From Gammaproteobacteria bacterium (lineage in GTDB: Bacteria; Pseudomonadota; Gammaproteobacteria; GCA-001735895): 38,961 nt of DNA. The stretch spans positions 1-38,961 of the forward strand of contig JAAESG010000031.1 in the NCBI GenBank assembly GCA_024229615.1, given 5' to 3'. Shown piece after piece: positions 32,187-38,961 of this stretch. How positions within the stretch are numbered: position 1 is the stretch's first letter; each line of letters opens with the position of its first letter. Position numbers and translations under genes: made by a program. The notes under the pieces were generated by a model. It did not search any database and was not told the origin of the DNA. It was given only the letters and a program-made list of their open reading frames with translations.

Positions 32187-33785
32187 TTGTTTCAACGTCA
32201 ATCTCTGTCAGAATATTCGTCGGTTGATGAATCGGGGATAGGTTTGACTGATACCACCGGCAATTCGGGGCCCAGGCGCAAACGCAGATCACGCGGTCAA
32301 AAGCGTGTTCCATCCTCAACCCGCATTCCCTATATTAAGCGCAAGATTGCAAACTACGATATCCTCAGCGAAGAAGGTCTATGCCTGATCGAGCAGAATG
32401 CAGATGAAATTTTGCGTGATATCGGTATGGAGTTTCATAACGATCCTGAAATCCTTGACTATTTTCGCAACGCCGGCGCAGACGTAGACGGCGTTCGAGT
32501 GCGTTTCGAATCCGGTATGTGTCGCCAGATAATCCAGGCCACGGCACCCCGGCAATACACCCAGCATGCTCGTAACCCGGATAATAACGTCGAAATCGGT
32601 GGAGACAACACGGTACTCTCCCCTGTATACGGGCCACCTTTCGTAACTGACCTCGATCAGGGCCGTCGCTACGCGACCCTCGAAGACTTTAAAAACCTGA
32701 ACAGAATTCACCAGATGTTACCGCAGCTGCATCACTGCGGGGGTATCGTCTGTGAACCGGTCGATGTGCCGGTCAACAAGCGCCATCTGGACATGATGTT
32801 GTCACATATTACCTACGGAGATCGCGCTCTGTTTGGCGCTCTGATCGGCAGCGAGCGTGCCGAGGATTCGGTGGCGATGGTCAAAATCCTGTTTGGCGAT
32901 GATTTCGTCGACCAGAATACAGTGCTTTACGGGGTTTCGAACACCAATGCGCCGTTGGTGATGGACGATGCGATGTCGGGTTCACTCAAGGTCTATGCAC
33001 GTAACAACCAGGCCGTTGCCTGCACACCCTGGATGATTACTGGCGCGATGAGCCCTTGCACCGAGGCTGGCACTCTGGCGCAATTGCTCGCTGAAGCGCT
33101 CGCGACCTGTGCACTGACACAGTTGATTCGCCCGGGTACACCTTGCCTGATGGGGAGCTTTGCGACCGCGATGTCAATGCAATCGGGCGCGCCGACCTTC
33201 GGCATGCCCGAGGCAGCCAGGACAGTGCTTGCGGCTGGCCAGTTGGCGCGCCGCCTCGGGGTTCCGTTTCACACTGTCGGCAGTCTGACTTCTTCCAAGG
33301 TTGCCGACGGCCAGGCGCAGCAGGAAGGTAGCACGAGTCTGATCATGGCGGTGCTGGCTGGCGCCAATTTCATTAACCATGCCACCGGATGGCTCGAGGG
33401 TGGCTTGTGCACCAGCTTTGAGAAAACCATTATCGATGCCGATATGTGTGGCAAATTGATCGAGTTTTGTCATGGCGTCGATTTGTCAGATAACGCGCAG
33501 GCAATGGATGCGATTGCCGAGGTAGGTCCGGGTAGCCATTTTCTCTCCAGCGCCCATACATTGAATAATTTTGAAGATGCTTATTACTGTTCAATTACCG
33601 CTGACGCTAACTCGTTTGAACAGTGGCAAAGTGAGGGCAGTCTGGATACGACACAACGCGCCAATAAAATCTGGAAGCAACTACTCGCGGAATACCAGCA
33701 ACCCGCGATTGACCCGGCCAAACTCGAAGCCTTGCAGGAATATGTTGAAGTCCGCAAGGCGTCGATGCCGGATCGCAATTACTAG
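32187..33785 (+). CDS. MttB-family (trimethylamine methyltransferase-like) protein, non-pyrrolysine
   Basis: A 532-residue member of the MttB/COG5598 superfamily, which demethylates quaternary or tertiary amines and hands the methyl group to a corrinoid protein or another acceptor. Typical family stretches include ILRDIGMEFHNDPEILDYFRNAG, VYGPPFVTDL, PCLMGSFATAMSMQSGAPTFGMPE and the C-terminal NFEDAYYC. There is no in-frame amber codon, so it is the pyrrolysine-independent type, as in glycine betaine methyltransferase MtgB. A basic N-terminal extension (GPRRKRRSRGQKR) precedes the core. The start is taken as TTG 32187, weakly supported by AGGA upstream. It leads the plus-strand cluster with the two FAD/GcvT proteins. 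Confidence 0.85.
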   Translation: MFQRQSLSEYSSVDESGIGLTDTTGNSGPRRKRRSRGQKRVPSSTRIPYIKRKIANYDILSEEGLCLIEQNADEILRDIGMEFHNDPEILDYFRNAGADVDGVRVRFESGMCRQIIQATAPRQYTQHARNPDNNVEIGGDNTVLSPVYGPPFVTDLDQGRRYATLEDFKNLNRIHQMLPQLHHCGGIVCEPVDVPVNKRHLDMMLSHITYGDRALFGALIGSERAEDSVAMVKILFGDDFVDQNTVLYGVSNTNAPLVMDDAMSGSLKVYARNNQAVACTPWMITGAMSPCTEAGTLAQLLAEALATCALTQLIRPGTPCLMGSFATAMSMQSGAPTFGMPEAARTVLAAGQLARRLGVPFHTVGSLTSSKVADGQAQQEGSTSLIMAVLAGANFINHATGWLEGGLCTSFEKTIIDADMCGKLIEFCHGVDLSDNAQAMDAIAEVGPGSHFLSSAHTLNNFEDAYYCSITADANSFEQWQSEGSLDTTQRANKIWKQLLAEYQQPAIDPAKLEALQEYVEVRKASMPDRNY

Positions 33786-33849
33786 ATGCAAACAGCCAGC
33801 ACCAAAATCGATATTTATGCCCCGTTCTTGACAGAGTGCCGGGGGAAAC

Positions 33850-36258
33850 GTGGCTGACCAGTGCGTCCAGGTTGTTATCATCGGTGGCGGTGCTATCGGT
33901 CTCAGCGTGGCATATCATCTGGGCCAGCTTGGGGTGACGGATGTGCTGTTGCTCGAACGTGATCGATTGACCAGTGGAACCAGCTGGCACGCCGCCGGTA
34001 TCGTCGGGCCGTTACGGGCGAGTATGAATCTGACCCGGCTGGCCAGATACGCGCTCGAGCTGTTCGTCGATCTCGAACTGGCTAGCGGCCAGGCAACCGG
34101 ATACCAGCAAACCGGCGGGGTCTGGCTGGCTCAGCATCCGGCACGTATGCTTGAACTAAAACGCATCAAGGCGATGGGTGACCGCAGTCAATTGCATACG
34201 GAGATTTTATCAGCTGACGAAATTCTCCAACGCCTGCCGTTCCTAAACACCGATGATCTCGCCGGCGGCATGTGGGTCGAGCAGGATGGTCAGGTTAATC
34301 CTGTCGATTTGTGTATGGCCTATGCAAAGGCCGCGAAAGTACTGGGCGTGGAAATGCGTGAGCAGTGCCGGGTTAGGGATATCGAGACAATGAACGCGGA
34401 AGTGTCTGCGGTGGTGCTGGCCGATGGAACCCGGATCGAATGTAACAAGCTGGTGATTTGCGCCGGCGCCTGGTCCCGCCAACTCGGTGCCATGGCTGGC
34501 GTCGAAATCCCGCTAGCTGCCTGCGAACATATGTATGTCGTTACCGATGTCATCGAAGAATTGCCTCAACCCTGTCCCATCATCCGTGATCTCGAAGCAG
34601 GGGTGTATCTCAAGGGTGACAATGGAAAACTGGTCCTTGGTGCCTTTGAGGCTAACCCCAAACTCTGGTCACCGCAGCAGCAGGATGCCGGTTTTCTGAT
34701 GTTCGATGAAGACTGGGACCATGCTCAACCCATGCTCGAGGCTGGCATCAACCGAGCCCCGATAATTACCGCACAGGGTATCACCCATTTCATGAATGGG
34801 CCCGAGAGTTTCACCCCGGATACGAAACAGATCATGGGTGCGGCGCCCAGCTGTAAAAATCTGTTTGTTGCGGCTGGCTTCAACTCGATCGGAATTATGT
34901 CATCTGCCGGCGTCGGCAAGGTCATGGCCGAGTGGATCAGGGATGGTGAAGCACCCTTTGACCTTTGGGAAGTCGATATCGCGCGTCTCGATCCATTACA
35001 GTGCTGCGATAAGTACCTGTCGCAACGTATTCCTGAGGCTGTACACAATCAGTTCGCCATGCATTGGCCCTACAAACAATTCAACAGCGGACGTAACCTG
35101 CGTCAATCCGCCTGGCATGATTTGCTGGAGCAAAAAGGTGCTGTGTTTGGTGCCCCCAGTGGCTGGGAGCGTCCGTTGTGGTTCGCCGCTAACGAGACCG
35201 AGGCAGAGTTTGAGTACAGTTACAGTTCACAATGCTGGTGGCCGGCAGCCCGACGCGAGGCGAGGCATTGCCAGCGGGCCGTGAGCCTGTTCGAACTCAG
35301 TCCATTCAGCAAGATTGATATCAGTGGCCCTGATGCCCTGGCATTGCTGCAAACGGTTTGTTGCGGCGATATCGATATCGAAACGAGCCGGGTGCTTTAC
35401 AGCCTGATGTTGAATCAACGCGGCGGCATCGAGGCCGAAGTCACTGTGACGCGTTTGGCAGCGGATCGGTTTCGCGTCATCAGTGGTGCAGCGACACGAT
35501 TCAAGGATGTTTACTGGTTACAAAAACATCGTGAAGACGCAATGGACGTCGAAGTTCGCGATGTCACCGAGGAATACGCGGTGCTCGGCATCATGGGGCC
35601 GAGATCGCGTGACTTGTTGCGAGACCTGAGTGATACGAGTTTTAGCGATACGAATTTTCCTTTCTCGACCACGCAATCGGTACGTATTGCAAGTTGCGAG
35701 TTACTCGTAACACGACTTAGTTTTGTCGGTGAGTTGGGCTGGGAACTTTATATTCCTGTTACCCAGGCGGTGCGGGTACTTACCGAAGTGCTGCGCGTCG
35801 GAGAAGTTTACGAGCTTGGACTCGCCGGGCATTTCGCGCTCGATAGCTGCCGCATGGAAAAAGGATATCGTCACTGGGGTCACGATATGGGTGCCGATGA
35901 CACGCCCTACGAAGTAGGTCTCGGGTTCACTGTAAATTTTGATAAAAAGATTGAATTCAAAGGCAAACAGGCATTGCTCGAACAAAGGCAACGCGGATGG
36001 AACAAGCAATTGAAACTCTGTGAAGTAGCAGCCGACGAAGTCCTGGTTTTGCACGATGAACCGGTTTACCTGGGCAGCGAGATCGTCGGTCACTGCACCT
36101 CGGGTGCGCTTGGCTTCCGCACAGACAGAACTTTATGTTTGGTAATGTTTTATCAACGCGGAATGAATGAGCCCGCCGAGTATCAAATTGAAATTGCGGA
36201 TCGTCGTTTCGGGCTCGATGTTCTCGACCAGGCCCCGTACCAGGTAAATATGAAATGA
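33850..36258 (+). CDS. FAD-dependent demethylase, dimethylglycine/sarcosine dehydrogenase family (copy 1)
   Basis: An 802-residue two-domain enzyme. The N-terminal DAO-fold domain binds FAD (IIGGGAIGLSVAYHLGQLG) and carries SGTSWHAAG, whose His47 corresponds to the covalent flavin attachment site in DMGDH/SARDH. The C-terminal half (about residues 430-800) is a GcvT-like tetrahydrofolate-binding domain (CRMEKGYRHWGHDMGADDTPYEVGLGFTV), so oxidative N-demethylation would yield 5,10-methylene-THF. The GTG start at 33850 follows a purine-rich GGGGGAAA. It lies 64 bp after the MttB-like gene and overlaps copy 2 by 4 bp. Substrate (dimethylglycine, sarcosine or another N-methyl amino acid) is uncertain. 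Confidence 0.9.
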   Translation: MADQCVQVVIIGGGAIGLSVAYHLGQLGVTDVLLLERDRLTSGTSWHAAGIVGPLRASMNLTRLARYALELFVDLELASGQATGYQQTGGVWLAQHPARMLELKRIKAMGDRSQLHTEILSADEILQRLPFLNTDDLAGGMWVEQDGQVNPVDLCMAYAKAAKVLGVEMREQCRVRDIETMNAEVSAVVLADGTRIECNKLVICAGAWSRQLGAMAGVEIPLAACEHMYVVTDVIEELPQPCPIIRDLEAGVYLKGDNGKLVLGAFEANPKLWSPQQQDAGFLMFDEDWDHAQPMLEAGINRAPIITAQGITHFMNGPESFTPDTKQIMGAAPSCKNLFVAAGFNSIGIMSSAGVGKVMAEWIRDGEAPFDLWEVDIARLDPLQCCDKYLSQRIPEAVHNQFAMHWPYKQFNSGRNLRQSAWHDLLEQKGAVFGAPSGWERPLWFAANETEAEFEYSYSSQCWWPAARREARHCQRAVSLFELSPFSKIDISGPDALALLQTVCCGDIDIETSRVLYSLMLNQRGGIEAEVTVTRLAADRFRVISGAATRFKDVYWLQKHREDAMDVEVRDVTEEYAVLGIMGPRSRDLLRDLSDTSFSDTNFPFSTTQSVRIASCELLVTRLSFVGELGWELYIPVTQAVRVLTEVLRVGEVYELGLAGHFALDSCRMEKGYRHWGHDMGADDTPYEVGLGFTVNFDKKIEFKGKQALLEQRQRGWNKQLKLCEVAADEVLVLHDEPVYLGSEIVGHCTSGALGFRTDRTLCLVMFYQRGMNEPAEYQIEIADRRFGLDVLDQAPYQVNMK

Positions 36259-38636
36259 AATCTCATGCACAGGTTGTCGTGATCGGTGGTGGCGTGATGG
36301 GCACCTCGCTAATATATCACTTGACCCAGCTCGGCTGGCAGGATGTGGTGTTGGTTGAAAAAAATGAATTGACGGCGGGCTCGACCTGGCATGCCGCTGG
36401 TCTGTGCACGCATTACGCGCACAACATAACCATCATGAATCTGCGGGCACACAGTGTGAATCTATACAAATCGATCCTGCCTGAAGAAACCGGGCAGTCA
36501 GTCAGTTTTCATGCCTGCGGCGCCTTGAGAGTAACGCGCCATGCGGATCGCCTCGACGAGTTTCGCCAGGTGCAGGGAATCGGCAAGTTTGCCGGCTTCG
36601 ATTTTCATATCCTGACGCCAGGCGAGCTCAAGGAGATGTATCCGCTGGCACAGGTCGACGACTTGATCGGTGCGATTTACGAACCCCTCGACGGCCATGT
36701 AGATCCAAGCCAGGCGACACAGGCAATGGCAAAGGGTGCGCGTAATCGCGGCGCCGAAATTTATCGGCAAACCACGGTGACGGCTATCCATCAGAAAACC
36801 AACGGCGAATGGCTGGTTAACACTGACAAGGGTGACATCTGCGCCGAACATATCGTCAACGCGGCGGGTACCTGGTGCCGCGAAATTGGTGACATGATGG
36901 GCGTCGATCTGCCGGTAGTACCGATGTTGCATCAGTACATCGTCAGCGATCGAATCGAGGCTTTTGCCGAACTCGATGATGAATTACCGATGATTCGCGA
37001 TCCGGACGAAAGCTGGTACCTGCGCATGGAGCGGGATGGCGTCATCATTGGTCCCTATGAAAAGCATGGCAAGCCCTGGTCGATCGATGGCGTGCCGGCG
37101 GAGTTCGGTATGGAGCTGTTGGAGCCCGATATTGATGCCATTGCCGATATCGCGGGACTCGCCATGCAGCGCGTGCCGGCCGCTGTCGAGGGTGGTATCA
37201 AGAGCATTGTAAATGGCCCGATTACATTTACCCCCGACGCCAATCCGCTAATCGGTCCGGCCTTCAATCAGCGTAATGCCTGGTTGCTGACGGGGTCGTC
37301 CATGGGCGTCATGGAGGGTGGTGGCGCCGGCAAGTTTCTGGCCGAATGGATGGATGCAGGTGAACCGCCGATGGATGCGATCGCTGTCGACGCCAGACGT
37401 TTTGGCGCTTACGCCGATCGAGAATATCGCGTTGCCAAAGCGGTGGAATGCTTTGCCGCACAGTTTGGTATTCATTATCCCTATGAAGAACGCCCAGCCG
37501 GGCGAAACAGAAAGCTGACGCCTGCCTATGAAACGCTCAGGCGCAGAGGGGCGGTTTTTGGTAGTGTCTACGGTTTCGAGCGTCCGAACTGGTATTCGCG
37601 CAACCCCGAGATCGAAGCGTCGAGTCTTAGTTTTCGACGTGCCAACTGGTTTGAAACCGTTGCCGCCGAATGTCACAACCTGCAACATAACGTAGGGCTG
37701 GCTGACCTGTCGGTATTTTCCAAGTTTCGCGTGAGCGGCAAAAATGCATTTCATTTTGTCGACCAGTTGGGTGCCAATCGCGCCCCATTGCGGGGTCGAA
37801 TCGGCCTAACCCATGTTCTGACAGCATCCGCGGGTGTGGCTTCAGAGTTCTCCGTGACTCGTCTGGCGGAAGACGAGTTCTATCTGGTCAGTGCGGCCGC
37901 TGCCGGGCGCCATGACGAAGATTTATTGCGAATACGCTCGCAGGGATATGACATCAGAATCGAAAACATCACCGATGACAAGGGAGTTTTCGGAATCATG
38001 GGACCGAATGCCGAGGCCATGTTGCAGGGATTGGCCGGGCAGGATTTATCGATAGAGTCCTTGCCCTGGATGAATGCACGACGTATCAATATTGCCGGAA
38101 TCGAGGTCGAGGCATTGCGCGTTTCCTATGTCGGCGAAGCCGGCTTTGAACTGCATCATGAAATAACCCAACAACAGATATTGCTACGACATCTATTGCA
38201 GGCTGGCGAGAAATTCGAGCTCGGGTTCTACGGTGCATTTGCGATGAATGCGATGCGCCTGGAAAAAGGTTATCGCGCCTGGGGGTCGGATCTTACCACC
38301 GAGCGCAGTCCGCTCGAGGCGGGCCTCGACCATCTCGTAAGTACCGAGTCGCGAAATTTTGTCGGGCGCGATGCGCTGCTGGAACGGGCACAGATCGACG
38401 CTCGTTGGAGCATGGAATTGCTCGAATTTGATGCCCCCGAGTTTGATCCCTTTTTTATGCACAGGTTGTTTCGTGGAGATGAGACGGTCGGTCTAGTGAC
38501 ATCCGGCAGCTATGGCCATCGCCTGCAAAAAGCGATAGGACTGGCCTATTTCCGAAAACCTGTGTCGATGCAGGATGAGCTATTCGTTGAAATTTTAGGT
38601 CGGAAGTGCGGCGCCCGGATAATCGACCCGCTATAG
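36255..38636 (+). CDS. FAD-dependent demethylase, dimethylglycine/sarcosine dehydrogenase family (copy 2)
   Basis: A 793-residue paralogue of the upstream gene, with the same order of domains: FAD-binding VIGGGVMGTSLIYHLTQLG, AGSTWHAAGLC with His46 for covalent flavin, substrate-side segment ITFTPDANPLIGPAFNQRNA, and the GcvT-like folate domain ending MRLEKGYRAWGSDLTTERSPLEAGL. The two copies are clearly homologous throughout but far from identical, so they are old duplicates that probably act on successive methylated intermediates. The 4 bp ATGA overlap indicates translational coupling. It is followed by a broken amine oxidase gene on the other strand. Confidence 0.91.
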   Translation: MKSHAQVVVIGGGVMGTSLIYHLTQLGWQDVVLVEKNELTAGSTWHAAGLCTHYAHNITIMNLRAHSVNLYKSILPEETGQSVSFHACGALRVTRHADRLDEFRQVQGIGKFAGFDFHILTPGELKEMYPLAQVDDLIGAIYEPLDGHVDPSQATQAMAKGARNRGAEIYRQTTVTAIHQKTNGEWLVNTDKGDICAEHIVNAAGTWCREIGDMMGVDLPVVPMLHQYIVSDRIEAFAELDDELPMIRDPDESWYLRMERDGVIIGPYEKHGKPWSIDGVPAEFGMELLEPDIDAIADIAGLAMQRVPAAVEGGIKSIVNGPITFTPDANPLIGPAFNQRNAWLLTGSSMGVMEGGGAGKFLAEWMDAGEPPMDAIAVDARRFGAYADREYRVAKAVECFAAQFGIHYPYEERPAGRNRKLTPAYETLRRRGAVFGSVYGFERPNWYSRNPEIEASSLSFRRANWFETVAAECHNLQHNVGLADLSVFSKFRVSGKNAFHFVDQLGANRAPLRGRIGLTHVLTASAGVASEFSVTRLAEDEFYLVSAAAAGRHDEDLLRIRSQGYDIRIENITDDKGVFGIMGPNAEAMLQGLAGQDLSIESLPWMNARRINIAGIEVEALRVSYVGEAGFELHHEITQQQILLRHLLQAGEKFELGFYGAFAMNAMRLEKGYRAWGSDLTTERSPLEAGLDHLVSTESRNFVGRDALLERAQIDARWSMELLEFDAPEFDPFFMHRLFRGDETVGLVTSGSYGHRLQKAIGLAYFRKPVSMQDELFVEILGRKCGARIIDPL

Positions 38637-38671
38637 CAGTTGTTCCCGCATTCGGGGGACGATGAAGTGGG

Positions 38672-38908
38672 TTAATAGTTCTGGTGTATTGCTTTTGCAG
38701 TGGCCTCTCCGGAAAGAATCGCGCCATTCATGTAAGACCAGTATTCTTCCTCTTACGCCTCGCCGGCAAAGTACATATTACCTTCAGTTACCGATTGCGC
38801 TCCCCACCAGGTGGTCATCACCCCCACAGCCGGGGAGGTGAATGCACCTTTCGCGAAGGGATCATCCCACCAGTTGGAAACCAGAGCCTTGTTGTTGTAC
38901 TTGGCGCT
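38672..38908 (-). pseudogene. Remnant of a flavin amine oxidase (C-terminal end only)
   Basis: Reading the minus strand in the frame that ends with TAA at 38674-38672 gives the C-terminus of a flavin monoamine oxidase-type protein: SNWWDDPFAKGAF, then GNMYFAGEA, then EEEYWSYMNGAILSGEATA, matching the family's terminal FAD-binding motif (YFAGE...GA..SG). An in-frame TAA (38755-38753) interrupts it directly after FAGEA. Upstream, the homology ends where the palindromic repeat at 38906 begins. Gene start, most of the FAD domain and the substrate domain are missing. It is therefore truncated and carries a stop, and has no intact counterpart in the window. Confidence 0.78.
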
Positions 38909-38961
38909 AGCCCGCATATCTCACCAGGATGGCGGGCCCTCGCTTGTTCTTTGAATTCACA
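38906..38961. repeat. Second copy of the GCTAGCCCGCAT palindromic repeat, at window edge
   Basis: 38906-38926 matches 9723-9743 at 19 of 21 bases. GCCCGC and GCGGGC (38910-38915 and 38932-38937) form a hairpin. It directly abuts the truncated amine oxidase relic and runs toward the window end, so it may be the end of a larger insertion whose remainder lies outside. Confidence 0.65.

Noticed and set aside
32187-33785. Pyrrolysine-containing trimethylamine methyltransferase
   Set aside because: The frame has no internal amber codon, so the protein belongs to the non-pyrrolysine branch.
38455-38727. Minus-strand frame overlapping the end of demethylase copy 2
   Set aside because: Its frame does not carry the amine oxidase motifs; the real signal is in another frame (38672-38908), so this is a shadow.

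Overview
This window looks like chromosomal DNA of a motile, respiring gammaproteobacterium, probably marine or aquatic. The evidence is a System I cytochrome c maturation pair (ccmH-ccmI), the succinylase branch of lysine/peptidoglycan precursor synthesis (dapC-dapD-dapE), sigma-54 and sigma-28 flagellar promoters, NagZ, and a neighbourhood of 6-oxopurine phosphorylase and phosphoribosyltransferase genes resembling that of Pseudomonas-like bacteria. Genes are densely packed with many 1-4 bp start/stop overlaps. No rRNA, tRNA, CRISPR array or prophage was recognised.

Layout. 1-1665: end of a cytochrome c maturation operon (ccmH, ccmI). 1674-2992: a small rhodanese and a divergent alpha/beta hydrolase. 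3010-7441 (minus strand): operon dapC-dapD-arsC-like-dapE-gluQ. 7442-7987: non-coding, with a plus-strand terminator that has no obvious gene, a long hairpin and an inverted-repeat (MITE-like) unit. 7988-13661: flagellar block, flgA and flgMN on the minus strand and flgBCDEF on the plus strand, with recognisable sigma-54 and sigma-28 promoters. The rod/hook series stops after flgF, and a 354 bp nested inverted repeat that can fold as a three-way junction follows. 14055-17250: HugZ-like PPOX protein, an unknown protein, a decayed 600 bp stretch, an SH3b protein and an M48 metalloprotease. 17293-22849: ctaA, then ispF-nagZ-mscS-HGPRT-MTI phosphorylase-Nudix in tight succession. 22862-29502: diguanylate cyclase, an acyltransferase/alpha-beta hydrolase fusion, a membrane-anchored VWA protein with a coiled-coil partner, and a thioredoxin-fold protein. 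29559-38636: a catabolic cluster (LysR regulator, class III aminotransferase, non-pyrrolysine MttB-type methyltransferase, two tandem FAD/GcvT demethylases of the dimethylglycine/sarcosine dehydrogenase family). The window ends in a broken amine oxidase gene cut by a dispersed palindromic repeat.

How the genes work together. The dap block makes meso-diaminopimelate. The flagellar block makes the proximal rod and hook, with FlgM/FlgN for checkpoint control and chaperoning. The phosphorylase (methylthioinosine to hypoxanthine) and HGPRT (hypoxanthine to IMP) form a plausible two-step salvage route. The 30-38.6 kb cluster probably strips methyl groups from a quaternary or tertiary amine (betaine-like) and passes one-carbon units to tetrahydrofolate; its substrate cannot be read from sequence.

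The most unusual items are the three-way-junction repeat, whose outer arm also supplies the ribosome binding site of the next gene and recurs as an isolated 19 bp copy at 2993; a second palindromic repeat family shared by the flgA-flgB spacer and the right edge; the amine oxidase relic; and two strong terminators with no assigned plus-strand transcript.
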